From positions 2,046,001 to 2,110,000 of the forward strand of contig CM034408.1 in assembly GCA_019925095.2 (NCBI GenBank): a DNA stretch of 64,000 nucleotides. The letters run 5' to 3'. Both the position numbers and the translations under genes were made by a program. Source of the stretch: Dendrolimus kikuchii (lineage: Eukaryota; Arthropoda; Insecta; Lepidoptera; Lasiocampidae). Shown in pieces: positions 42,880-53,515 of this stretch; position 1 is the stretch's first letter; the number at the start of each line of letters is the position of its first letter. The notes beneath the pieces were generated by a model. That model ran no database searches. It worked only from the letters and a program-made list of their open reading frames with translations, and was not told where the DNA came from.

Positions 42880-43200
42880 TCAGATCATACATGTTCTCAT
42901 ACTTAATGGCTATCCCTAGTTTCACCTCGAGATCCTGGTGGAGGTTACCGGAGAGCGTGGGCTAGGGCCAGCGGGGGGGGGGCTAAGCCATGTACCGGTA
43001 GCCCTGGTATATAGTGAAGGAACGACGAGGAGTTTTAGTGGGTATCCCTAATCGTGATATGGCAATAGCATTTCATACGCGAGGTGCTAGTACCACCCAA
43101 ACTAGACCAATCCCCACACACAGGCCGTGATCTTCCCCCACGCGCGGCTGATGACTCACAATCGGATTTCCCCTCAAATGTGTCTGTACAGTTCACACGC
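42880..43200 (+). mobile_element. R1-like LINE 3' region fragment
   Basis: GGAGAGCGTGGGCTAGGGCC, a run of nine G at 42970, then GGAACGACGAGGAGTTTTAGTGGGTA split over 43019-43044, the motif shared with 20200-20220 and, in reverse, 22530 and 55283. No intact reading frame. Confidence 0.45.
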
Positions 43201-43796
43201 AGTATAAGTGTCACCTCAAAGAATATACTCACAGATAAATATGTTATAATCAGTTTTATTTCGGTCCATATTGGACCTATGTCTAACCATCGGTCTTATT
43301 GACTCTCCAATCAATGCTGCACAATGTAAAACTCGTTTCTTATTCTCTTGCAGTAAGCCTGCTGTTCGATACATGTATGTGTTTATGTCTTTTTAGTGTC
43401 GCTTTTTGGTTTCATCGGGTTTCAAATCGTAACGATTCTAAAGAACACTTTAAAAAGGTCGTGTGGAAAGTGGTCGAGGTCTCGGCCAAAAGGTAATTAA
43501 CACCTAAGTTAAGATCTTGGAATTTATTAATGTTTTCCTCGTATTCTATAAAAAAGACAATATTGAGTCATAGTTTATTTCCCCCAGTGTATTAAATTGT
43601 TCACAATATGACGGAATGCGCACATTCGTATGGCCGCACCATACGTTGTAAAGTCATGAGATAGTAATTCGATGCTTCACGGCCGCAATTGAAAGTAGAA
43701 ACCCCAATTAGTAAATGTGGAAACACCCACTTGTAAATATTTAGGTTCAAAGTTCTGTAATACCTATTTTGTAAAAAAATTATATCTTATCTTTTA

Positions 43797-43930
43797 TCTA
43801 TACTAATATTATAAAGCTGAAGAGTTTGTTTAAACGCGCTAATCTCAGGAACCGCTGGTCCGATTTGAAAAATTCTTTCAGTGTTGAATAGTAAGTACAT
43901 TTATTGAGGAAGGCTATATTATATTTTCAA
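43797..43930 (+). mobile_element. Helitron-like element W, 5' part
   Basis: TCTATACTAATATTATAAAG start (after A), CGCTAATCTCAGGAACCGCT. The 3' end with hairpin and CTAG is not found. Confidence 0.6.
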
Positions 43931-44504
43931 AAAAATTAGGCATCCTTTCTAAAAGTCCAATAATGTAGCCCAAGGTGTAAAAAATGACCCGAAAAAATCC
44001 TTACACTACGTGCGCTGCGAAAACTATTGATTATAGAACAAAACAATGTACTACCACTTTGCAGAACATATAATTGTCTACAAAAAATATCGCGTAACCA
44101 TATGTCTAACTATTGTACTTATCTCACAATAAGTGTTTTCTTTTATTTTTATAAATAATTAAAATGCCGTCGCTTCAAAAACTCTTTATTTTGTACCTTG
44201 GTATTAATCCTTATCAAAATAAATTACTCTTATGGACTCGTTTGATCCATCCCCTATCAGTCTGCGACAAATATGGCCGGCCTTCTTCAGCTTGCTAATT
44301 TTGCGGGCTGTCGGTAATCTTGGTTCTCTTATGGACATCGTCGTTTTTTATTATTAACCGATAGCACGGTTTTTTATGTTTGTTACGCAATTTCTCTGTC
44401 AATTGTGGACCGAGTTTAATTTTTTTTTTAAGAGAAACTTCTTTACAGTCGTTATTTGAAACTCGATAACAAGAAAAAAGGGATACTAAAAAGAGATATT
44501 TAAT
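43931..44504. other. Spacer; unrecognised open frame on minus strand
   Basis: The minus strand is open at 44295-44612 with a lysine-rich content, but the start of that frame is in the Penelope terminal repeat and no domain is recognised. No gene is supported. Confidence 0.35.
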
Positions 44505-45070
44505 AAAACTACGTTTTAACGGTTTTAAGCGCGGTAATTTTATTTGATTTTGGTTTTTCCGACGTTTCGGCCACTTTTCAGTGGCCGTGATCACGGAAGA
44601 CAAAGATGTCAAGTGTCAACGAGTATTGTCAAAGTCAAGTCTGCGTACAACGGAACACAAACCAACTTGACTGATAATTACTTTTATTTTCCTTCCACCC
44701 ATTTTAATATTATATAAAATTATTAGAGCTAGGCATGTTTGCTGAAGAGTTTCTTGCGCCGCTTCTTCTATTCGAGCCATAACATGTTGCGAAGCGGTAG
44801 TAAATTAGATTAGGCTCCCATAGAGTAAATAATAACCATAAACAAAATTAAAAATAAAATTAAATAATTAAAATTAATAAGTTGGCGGTAGGCTAAATAA
44901 AACTTTAACAATACTCGTTGACACTTGACATCTTTGTCTTCCGTGATCACGGCCACTGAAAAGTGGCCGAAACGTCGGAAAAACCAAAATCAAATAAAAT
45001 TACCGCGCTTAAAACCGTTAAAACGTAGTTTTATTATGTATACAAGTCGCGAAAACTTAAGAAAATATTA
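44505..45070 (+). mobile_element. Penelope-like element, truncated, with inverted and direct terminal repeats
   Basis: A terminal repeat at 44505-44640 (plus) is inverted relative to the one at 44920-45070. Between them lies the end of the ORF (CTGCGTACAACGGAACACAA, matching the last codons at 56638) and a 3' UTR (GAGTTTCTTGCGCCGCTTC, GTTGGCGGTAGGCTAAATAA). The right repeat carries an extra ~35 bases (ATGTATACAAGTCGCGAAAA ... ATATTA) absent from the left one, as described for Penelope-type elements. A 13-base direct repeat AGAGATATTTAAT flanks it (44492-44504, 45071-45083). Confidence 0.85.
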
Positions 45071-45083
45071 AGAGATATTTAAT

Positions 45084-45749
45084 TATTCAAACCCTATGCT
45101 CATAAAGATAGAGTTGGAAATATTTTGAAGTTTTGAAGTTCATTAATCAGTTCATAATCAATACAACAATTAAACAATAAATTATGATACCACACAAAGT
45201 CACAAACACATAATTAACAACGCGCACTAGCATCGCATTGCATTACACGCACACTTCACAAACAAACCAAGACACACAAAGAGCCTAAAAATTAATAACC
45301 CAGGCACAGAAATGAAAAAACCAACACACATGGCACTAGATAGGACTATATATAAGTATAGATATAAGGCCAACACTGCACATGCACCTCCTCACAACAC
45401 CAGCATGTAACAGATACACTCTACATTAGTATAAGTTTAGTATTAAAAATAGGATAAACCAATATAATAAGTTAATCTTAAGATACACCATAACATATAA
45501 ATCACTAAATTAATATCACACGGTAACAAAAATAAACAATGAGCGTGTATGGACTCTAAACTTTTTCATAGAAATTAAGTAGTAAAAAAAGGTACGGAAC
45601 TCGAGTCCGTAGACATGTTAATAATAATAATAAAAAAAAGTTCATTAATCAAATTGAAACTGGAGCATTTGTTTCCTATTTTAGTTATCATAAGCCTCTC
45701 GAGTCATTTGTTCAAAGTAAAAATTTGGAATCTGAATAATATATGTTAC
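45084..45749. other. Spacer without recognised features
   Basis: A-rich with a (TAA)n run at 45619-45634. It may hold an unrecognised retroposon tail. No gene. Confidence 0.4.
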
Positions 45750-45965
45750 TAGCTGTCCCGGCAGACGTTGTTCTGCCCTAAAGATTTAAAATTCAAAACC
45801 CGATTGCAGCGCCACCTACCGGGTCCCAATGTAAGCTATCCTGTCTTTCAAGTCGGATCAAACTGCACACGGTGTGCAAATTTAATTAAAACCGGTCAAG
45901 TAGTTTAGGAGTCCATCGCGGACAAACAACGTGACACGTAATTTATATATATTACATATATGATA
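45750..45965 (-). mobile_element. Helitron-like element, family T
   Basis: ACTAGCTGTCCCGGCAGACG (complement of a CTAG end), AGCGCCACCTACCGGGTCCC, GAGTCCATCGCGGACAAACA, ending in TATATATAT. Complete counterpart of 42626-42830. Confidence 0.65.
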
Positions 45966-46009
45966 TAATATTTATTCACAAAACAATTATAAAATTATAT
46001 ATAATCGAA

Positions 46010-46195
46010 TACAATACAAGAAAACTTATTTGTACTATATAGTACCCATAGTCCCTCAAGACTATAAGTAGAATACTGAGCCTAGATCACCGTCTTCTAT
46101 GAATAAGGTGCCCAGAAGGCTGAATACGTTTCCTCGCTGGATCGCCATACTCGATGACAGAGGTAGATACCAACCCTCTGATCACTTGAGGAGTT
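46010..46195 (-). mobile_element. LINE family N C-terminal fragment with 3' UTR
   Basis: Complement of the layout at 1738-1920: ATACAATACAAGAAAACTTA, CCTCAAGACTATAAGTAGAA, GTGCCCAGAAGGCTGAATAC, GATCGCCATACTCG. Confidence 0.6.
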
Positions 46196-46243
46196 GATGA
46201 ACTGAAAATTATATATCTTATATTATAATATCGTAAATATGTA

Positions 46244-46445
46244 ATACCTTCCATGATCAAATTGATCGTGTACTGGCAGAGGGTGATGTCAGGAGCCTTA
46301 AGAACAGACGAGCTTGCATGACAAGAGTTATGAATGTCAAAGAGGCAAGTGAGGTGTGTAAGAATAAGCCTGAATGGCACTCTGTTGTTCGTGCCTACCC
46401 CGCAAGGGAGCTGGCGTGAAGTTATGTATGTATGTATGTAAATAT
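46244..46445 (+). mobile_element. RTE-Y LINE 3' fragment
   Basis: From CTTCCATGATCAAATTGATC to AGTTATGTATGTATGTATG. Encodes DQIDRVLAEGDVRSLKNR-like sequence, then the usual C-terminus. Confidence 0.85.
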
Positions 46446-46544
46446 GTAATGTATGAAAGGTAATATTTTGCATTAAAATATAAAGTAATTTTCAAGCTTT
46501 TAATTATTCTAATACTCCTGATACCCTATATTTATCTCATTCTC

Positions 46545-47165
46545 ATTCATGAGTTTGTATATCTTGGATGTGCTTTTAGCAGGGATGGAAGGTGCACCGC
46601 TGATATAGAAAGAAGAGTGAATTTGGGGAATAGTGTGAATGGAGCGTTAGGTAAACTTCTAGGCGCTAAGAACCTCAGCCAGAAGGCCCAGCTTGCCATA
46701 CACAACGCGGTGCTGGTACCTACGCTCACGTATGGAAGCGAGAGTTGGGTATGGAAGAGAGACCATGAAAGTAGAGTAAACGCGGTCGAGATGCGAGCAC
46801 TGCACAAAATCTGCGGAGTGACGCTCGCGGACCGCGTTCGTAATACCGAAGTAAGAAGGAGAGTTGGTCTGAAAGAGAGTGTCGGGGTGAAGGTAAGGAA
46901 AGGAATGCTCCGGTGGCTAAACAGATATATAATGCAAAAGTGGAAGGATGCAGAAGTGTGGAAGGCCACGACACACCTTCCATGATCAAATTGATCGTGT
47001 ACTAGCAGAAGGTGATATCAGGAGCCTTAAGAACAGACGAGCGTGCATGACAAGTTTTATGAATGTCAAAGAAGCAAGTGAGGTGTGTAAGAATAAGCCT
47101 GAATAGCGCTCTGTTGTTCGTTCCTACCCCGCAAGGGAACTGGCGTGAAGTTACGTATGTATATA
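46545..47165 (+). pseudogene. RTE-Y LINE, longest C-terminal copy
   Basis: Encodes the end of an RTE-like polymerase: FVYLGCAFSRDGRCTADIER, NLGNSVNGALGKLLGAKNLS, HNAVLVPTLTYGSESWVWKR, NAVEMRALHKICGVTLADRV and RRRVGLKESVGVKVRKGMLR. After LRW a deletion of about 35 bases removes the FGHVERMHDE segment and shifts the frame; the tail (ACMTSFMNVKEASEVCKN ... ARELA) follows in another frame with an extra stop (TAG at 47104). The palm/catalytic domain is absent. Confidence 0.85.
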
Positions 47166-47383
47166 TCTCATTCTCTCGTAGGCTACTTTTTGAAATCTCA
47201 CTTCTGCCGTGTGTCAAGTGCACACATGTAATCTTTTTCTTTGTTCGAAAGATTTACGTACGTATACGCGTATACGCGTGCCAATAATACAATGTCTACG
47301 GGCTCTTAAAATATTATTTCTAAAGCTATTCAAGCAATTAAAAAGTAGAATCCGTTAGAAGTTATCCGTAGAAGAAAACGTTT

Positions 47384-47690
47384 ATCCGTGCAGGAACGGA
47401 GAATGAATACAATTTCCTGCGGCCTGTCGTAAGAGGCGACTTAACAACCCACAGCCAGGTGGTAGGGCATTTGCCCGACTGGATGGCTACCACCCCTGGT
47501 CTAAAGTATGTCGCCATAACAACCTTGAGTTGTATTCCGGCATTAGTGACCAGGTTCCAGTCTCCCTTAAGAGAGCAGCAGCGCATTTGTAGCAACTTTG
47601 GTGTTGCAAATGTCCATAGGCGATGGTAACCGCTTTCCATCAAGTGGGCCGTCTGCCTGTCCGCTAATCTCCTGCAATAAAAAAAAAGAA
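47384..47690 (+). mobile_element. SINE-Z copy with 16-bp deletion and target duplication
   Basis: TCCGTGCAGGAACGGAGAAT start. The GGCCGGGC segment before GGCCTGTCGT is lost. Tail GCAATAAAAAAAA. Flanks AGAAAACGTTT and AGAAAACATTT look like an imperfect target duplication. Confidence 0.8.
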
Positions 47691-48477
47691 AACATTTTTT
47701 TTAAACAAAACTGGTTTTAAGATATCTTGTAGTAGGTGCCAAGCAAAGCATAAAAAACAACAACAAAATTGCAACATGCTTCAAGATATTGTAGGAAATA
47801 TTATTATTATTTCAGGTTTTTTTAGTTTGAAGTCGATTTTGTTTTTGCAAAAAAATGATGTCCATAAGAAACACTCACAGCTCGCTCCATGACCCGCTGA
47901 GCGACCTTCAGTAATTGTGAATCAATCACACTGTCAGTGTCTACTCGGTACCATACAGATAAATTAGCTTCGAGACTTTTCTACGTTTATAATAGTGTAC
48001 GGTCAGCATAGAAATAAAAAAGCTAATACTTTAAGCTATTAACAGACAGACTGACTGACAAAACACTCAATTATACTCTGAAATCGCTTTACGCGTTTTA
48101 ATAAGCCCGTTGCCTTAATAAACAACTTGCATTGCTCCGACTTTTGTCTCAAGACTACCCTCACATATTATAAATAATAAACTAAATTCATTTCGCAAAC
48201 TAAACATTAATTAAATATTACAATAATAAATGGTCAGATGCGCTAATAGGGGTAAATGTAACTAGTTATTTCTCTGTAAGTGAATTGTACATTCTTTTGA
48301 GAAATAAATGTCTAAAACCTAATACTTTTTATATATTTTATAGGCAGGTGTTTTATATGAAACGAAACAATTTTTAATAATAAATTATTGTTGTCTGTGG
48401 TATATCTATAACATCTTATATCCGATCTATGGACGTTCCTTAGCAACCGATCTATTATAATAATGATGTCATATTAA
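47691..48477. other. Spacer without recognised features
   Basis: No recognised repeat or gene. Confidence 0.4.
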
Positions 48478-48759
48478 CTATAAAATGTGTAACGTCAATT
48501 TTGTTAATAAAAAGCTTTTAATACAAGGTTTTGTCTTTAATAGTGCCTGTTCTGAAGAATGACATTTGCTTTCTGATAGCACTTTTCTGATGGAAGTCAA
48601 TGAAATTAAGGTCGAGTTAACAATTAATTGAGCGGCATTCATAATACTGCTCGGATTGCTATTGCACTCATTTTCGAAATATTTGTACAAATTATACAAA
48701 ACTTCTTTAGTTCGGGAAGTCAAAGGCTTACCTCGACCACGTTTGAACATCGGAACCAT
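48478..48759 (-). pseudogene. N-terminal fragment of a transposase-like protein (tentative)
   Basis: The minus strand encodes MVPMFKRGRGKPLTSRTKEV, then LYNLYKYFENECNSN. The GRGKPLTSRTKExLYNLxKxFE pattern resembles the N-terminal helix-turn-helix region of Tc1/mariner/IS630-type transposase-like proteins found in insects. The frame starts with ATG and stops after 93 residues without any DDE region, so it is a fragment. Family assignment is from memory of the motif and uncertain. Confidence 0.4.
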
Positions 48760-49121
48760 TTTGAATAAATAAATTTAATATCAAATAACAACAATCAGCA
48801 ACAAACACTGAACAATAAATAACAAGAATGAACCATAAATAAAATCAATTCATTAATTATCAAACTGAAACCAAATAGTCAGACTTTTCAACAGTTAGTA
48901 AAGTAAATAATAATTATTTATTTGACTTTCACCATTGACCTGATTGTAAGTATATTATCTTCTTCAAAATGTACCGAATCTCTTTTTGCTGATTGTACAA
49001 GGAAATTTAAATTTCAAGTTTATAATTCCTGTAAATATACAAACGCAAAAACGTCTCGAAGCTTACTTGTCTATACATCATATTATATTACATATTATGT
49101 AATAATATATTACGTAGTATA
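48760..49121. other. Spacer without recognised features
   Basis: AT-rich. Nothing supported. Confidence 0.4.
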
Positions 49122-50403
49122 ATAGGTTGGGGAGAAAGTCTTTTCGCATATAGTATGTATGAACATGTAATAAGATCTCTTTGGCTATACCATTTGTATC
49201 TGGCTGGTTTTGGTATCATTAAAAAAAAAATTAAAGAAGACAATTCCAAATTCAAATTAGGAAAATGTGTGATTTTCATTTGTTTTTCTTATTGTTGAAA
49301 TAAGTGAATCTAATGAAGAAATTCGATACATTTTAAAATGTTACTACAAAAAAGATAAAAATGCAACACAAGCCGCGAAAAAAAATTGTGATGTTTATGG
49401 ACCTAATGGAGTATCTGTGAGAGTAGCGTAAATTTGGTTTAAGCGTTTTCAATCCGGAAATTTTGATATCAAAGATGCACGTCGCTCTGGTCGCCCTGTT
49501 ACGGACAAAATTGATGCCATTTTTGAAAAAGTGGAGCAAGATCGGCATATTAGTAGTTACAATGTAGCTGGAGAACTGGGAATTGACTACAAGACGGTTT
49601 TGGCGCATTTGAAAAAAGCTGGGTACACAAAAAAGCTCGATATTTGGGTGCCTCATGAGCTCACTGAAAGAAACCTAATGAACCGTGTACCTACTCATTT
49701 GTGATTCTTTATTACGACGTAATGAAACCGAACCATTTTTGAAGAAGCTGATAACCGGTGATGAAAAGTGGATCACGTACGACAAGAACGTGCGAAAAAG
49801 ATCGTGGTCAAAGGCCCAGGCTTCACAGCCTGTGGCGAAACCCGGGTTAAGTCGCGACAAGGTGATGCTGTGTGTATGGTGGGATTGGAAGGGCATTATT
49901 CATTATGAGCTGTTACCGCCAGGCAGGACCATCGATTCTGAACTGTACTGTGAACAACTGATGAGATTAAAGCAAAAAGTTGAGAGAAAGCGGCCGGAAT
50001 TAATCAACAGAGGGGGTGTGGTTTTTCACCATGATAACGCTAGACCTCACACATCTTTAGCCACTCAGCAAAAATTATGACAGTTTGGCTGGGAGGTGTT
50101 AATGCATCCGCCGTATAGTCCTGACCTTGCACTTCAGATTTTCACCTGTTTCGGTCTCTGCAGAATTCTTTAGGCAGTGTCAGAGTAACATCACGAGAGG
50201 ACTGCCAAAACCACTTGTCGCAGTTTTTTGATCAGAAGCCCCAAAATTTTTATAGCAATGGGATCACGTCCCTACCTACAAGATGGCAAAAAGTTATCCA
50301 AGAAAATGGCACCTACACACTTTAGTCAAATGTAAATGAATTTTATAAAAAAACCTTTTGAATTTTTATATAAAATGCGAAGAAACTTTTTCCCCAACCT
50401 AAT
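49122..50403 (+). mobile_element. mariner element, near full length, inactivated
   Basis: Inverted ends TAGGTTGGGGAGAAAG and its counterpart (complement TAGGTTGGGGAAAAAG) lie beside TA. The transposase is readable across most of its length: WFKRFQSGNFDIKDARRSGR, GELGIDYKTVLAHLKKAGYT, TGDEKWITYDKNVRKRSWSK (first catalytic D), VMLCVWWDWKGIIHYELLPP (second D), VVFHHDNARPHTSLATQ and HPPYSPDLA. Lesions: a stop in place of Q before IWFKRF (49432), a 4-base insertion near 49690, a stop after QQKL, and a 1-base loss right after YSPDLA that removes the frame for the third catalytic D. The motifs point to the mariner mellifera-type subfamily (inference). Confidence 0.92.
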
Positions 50404-50429
50404 ATATTAAGTAAAAGTATATTATATAC

Positions 50430-50530
50430 GTAGAAGCAAGTGAGGTGTGTAAGAATAAGCCTAAATGGCGCTCTGTTGTTTGTGCCTACCCCGCAAGGGA
50501 ACTGGCGTGAAGTTATGTATGTATGTATAT
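50430..50530 (+). mobile_element. RTE-Y LINE 3' fragment
   Basis: GAAGCAAGTGAGGTGTGTAA to AGTTATGTATGTATGTATA. About 100 bases, just outside the mariner right end. Confidence 0.85.
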
Positions 50531-51288
50531 AATATATAAGACAATAAATATTCTCATTCCTTATGCTCGGGCGGGATAATGTTATAGTTATAGACTGTGG
50601 CTAATGTCTTGTTTATTGCATTAATAATAACGCCGTTAACGAATAGCTACATTAGGGTAGGTACTCGTTGGCATCAGTGCGGTACCGTGTAACTATATTT
50701 TTTGGTGACAATATCTATTTCGTCAAAATTGTTACATATTACATGTATATATATATCTACCTATCATTAAAGATTGTGGGGCGCTATAGCCCTCTGATAA
50801 TAATCTGGTTCAATTTATTATGGACTGTATGAGAGAGATATGACCGAAATCCTTGCACTAGAAAAGTAGAAGCTCCACCAACCTTGAGATCCGCCCTCTC
50901 CTGGCTCGGTTCAGGTTGCATGCACACAGGAACAGCACACGGCACTAAATTCCACTTTGGAGCTAACACTTGAAGTACAAAGTTTTACGGATAGCAAATG
51001 TTCTTGGCACGGCCAGTAATTAAGAAGTTAAACTATCAGATCACAACAAGTGGATCAGATTTAGAAAAGTAACAGCGCACGGCGCGGTGTAGTTCTCGTC
51101 AAAACGTTGATCGAAGATTGCGAGTCCAAAATGGCTGCCCCTACCCTGCTGTGCATTGGCCGTCGCCTCACACAGAAAGAGGGTAGACAGCAAAATTCAT
51201 GGAGCGATGTTCTACCTACTTCACTAGGCAAGGACCGAACAGCTATGCTCTTGCCGGTGGAGCCTCCTCCAATCTTCTCTATTATGGG
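50531..51288. other. Spacer without recognised features
   Basis: AT-rich to about 50860, then mixed composition. No supported gene or repeat. Confidence 0.4.
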
Positions 51289-51296
51289 AAAGTTGT

Positions 51297-51598
51297 GCAG
51301 GAACGCAGAAAGAATACAATTTCCTGCGGCCGGGCGGCCTGTCGTAAGAGGCGACTTAACAACCCGCAGCCAGGTGGAAGGGCATTTGCCCGACTGGATG
51401 GCTACCACCCCTGTTCTAAAGTATGTCGCTGTAACAACCTTGAGTTATGTTCCGGCATTAGTGACCAGGTACCAGTTTTCCTTAAGAGAGCAGCAGTGCA
51501 TTTGTAGCAACTTTGCTGTTGCAAATGTCCATAGGCGATGGTAACCGCTTTCCATCAAGTGGGCCGTCTGCCTGTCTGCTGATCTCGTGCAATAAAAA
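51297..51598 (+). mobile_element. SINE-Z copy with 8-bp target duplication
   Basis: GCAGGAACGCAGAAAGAATA to GTGCAATAAAAA. Flanked by AAAGTTGT at 51289-51296 and 51599-51606. The direct repeat marks the family boundaries and confirms retroposition. Confidence 0.88.
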
Positions 51599-51602
51599 AA
51601 AG

Positions 51603-51911
51603 TTGTTTTACTTCTTTGTACGACACGGCACCCACTTTTTCTTTTATTTGGTCCATGAATCGCCTTGGTCTTCCTTTGCCTCTCCTTGCTTCTACTTTGC
51701 CTTCGATTAATGTGCATAAGAACGTGTCGTGTCGTAGCAAATGGCCTAACATCTTCCCCCTTCTTTCCTGTGGAGTTTTTAAAATTGTGCGTTTCTCCTT
51801 TACCATATCCAGTACTTCTTCACTTGCCTTCTCTTCTTTTCAACTTATTCTCTCCATGCGTCTCCAACACCACAGTTCAAACACTTCTAATCTATTGCGA
51901 TCTCTGTGTTA
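51603..51911 (-). pseudogene. LINE RT C-terminal part (downstream half)
   Basis: The minus strand encodes MVKEKRTILKTPQERRGKML, GHLLRHDTFLCTLIEGKVEA, RRGKGRPRRFMDQIKEKVGA. This RRGxxxGHxLRHDxF ... RGRGRPRxxxxDxIK block is the C-terminus of RTE/related LINE polymerases. It continues upstream across the SINE at 52229-52440. Confidence 0.8.
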
Positions 51912-52228
51912 TTATCCGTGCAGGAACGGAGAAAGAATACAATTTCCTGCGGCCTGGCGGCCTGTCGTAAGAGGCGACTAAACAACCCACAGCCAGGTGG
52001 TAGGGTATTTGCTCGATTAGATGGCGACCACCCCTGGTCTAGAGTATGCCGCCATAACAACCTTGTGTTGTGTTCCGGCATTAGTGACCACGTTCCAGTC
52101 TCCTTTAAGAGAGCAGCAGCGCATTTGTAGCACCTTTGGTGTTGCAAATGTCCATAGGCGATGGTAACCGCTTTCCATCAAGTGGACAGTCTGCCTGTCT
52201 GCTGAACTCCTGCAATAAAAAAAAAAAA
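51912..52228 (+). mobile_element. SINE-Z copy inserted in a LINE
   Basis: ATCCGTGCAGGAACGGAGAA to CTCCTGCAATAAA plus a 12-base A run. GTTATT occurs at both edges, a probable target duplication. It splits the LINE reading frame on the opposite strand. Confidence 0.85.
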
Positions 52229-52440
52229 AGTTATTGTCTATGCTTTACACCCATATAAAGCAATGCTCTAGACATACATTTTTAAAAAGCTTCTTTTGAC
52301 AGATTGTCAATTGGACCTAAATACATATTTTTTACTAATAAAAGCCCTTTTTGCAATCGTCATTCTCGCTATTATGTCATGTGTATATTAAGAATCTGAA
52401 GTAATGAGGCTGCCTTAATCTATTTGTAAAAGTCCCGAAT
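52229..52440 (-). pseudogene. LINE RT fragment (upstream half)
   Basis: The complement reads IAKRAFISKKYVF-like, then a segment ending ALYGCKA, the RIAxAKxAFxxKKxLxxS ... ALYGAETW region of LINE polymerases, with stops and shifts. It joins the downstream half at 51603-51911 when the SINE is removed. Confidence 0.6.
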
Positions 52441-52497
52441 TATGGTGATTCCTAGGATTGACCAACACGAGTCGGTAAATGTCCCAATTCATTTAAA

Positions 52498-52830
52498 ACT
52501 AGCAGTTCCGGCAGACCTTGTCTTGACCTGAAAAAATAAAAATCTAGAACCCGATTCCAACGCTATATACCGGGTCTAATTGTGAATCTAAGCCATTCCC
52601 GGACCCACTCAAACACTATTTTTTTACATCTTGGGCTACTTTATTAAAGTTTTAGTAGGGATCCCTAATTTTTTCTAGTAATAAATATAGCCTATATTAA
52701 TCTGGGATGATGTAGCATTCGAATGGTGAAAGAATTTTTGAAATCAGTTAAGTAGTTTTTGAGTTTATTCGTTACAAACATACGAAAATTCATAAAAACA
52801 AATCTTTCCTCTTTTTAATATTAGTATATA
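52498..52830 (-). mobile_element. Helitron-like element, family T relative
   Basis: ACTAGCAGTTCCGGCAGACC at the left (complement of CTAG end), CTAGAACCCGATTCCAACGC, and TTTTAATATTAGTATATAAA at the right, the complement of a TATACTAATATTAAAA 5' end. Confidence 0.6.
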
Positions 52831-53249
52831 AATATAGATAAAAAGGTTTTTAACCTCAGAGAGTGGTAAATCTTAGGATTAACCAATTGGAGTTGCAAAG
52901 AAAAAAGAAACTTCAAAAAGACTTCAACGCTTTTTATTGCTATCGAAGCTTTTTTAATTATTTAAACAATTTATTTATATTACAGTCGAAATTCTCAGAA
53001 AACCACAAATCAAGGAAAATATATTTTTTTCCCCATATCAGTATTTAATTGAAATGATGAAAAAACCAGCGCTCTTATAAAATACTAGGTAATTAAAATT
53101 AATCACGAAGTCTGAAAAAATCTAATAGTCATTGTTGCGGCGGCGCTGGATTTAATGATAAGCGGACCGCTTCAAAGTAAGAAAATAGGAGTGTGGGACA
53201 ATTTAGACGGGAATTTGAGAACGATCACGCACTTACCTGTTATTTTTTT

Positions 53250-53515
53250 TTTTTTTATATAAATAATATATATAATAATCGGCAGACAAACACACGCATT
53301 GTATATCCCCAAATTAAGCAACTTACGCTTGTGTTATGAGTTAATATACAACGGACTACTCTGGGGTCGTTCTCAGACACCCAGACCATAGTAAATAACG
53401 GAGAAAAGACGTTTTTCCGAAATTTACTATACCAGGAATCTAACCCGGAGCCTCTGTGTTGCAGTGAGGTAGGCCGGCAAAGGCTTATCCCGCTCAACCA
53501 CAGAGACCGTCGTGT
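53250..53515 (-). mobile_element. tRNA-derived SINE (family S) nested in G copy 1
   Basis: Complement of the B box (CCAGGAATCTAACCCGGAG), GCTCAACCACAGAGACCG at the 5' end, AATAATAATCGGCAGACAAA at the tail. Confidence 0.75.

Noticed and set aside
44295..44612. 105-codon minus-strand open frame as a gene
   Set aside because: Its start is in a Penelope terminal repeat and the rest has no recognised domain; lysine-rich AT sequence often gives such frames.
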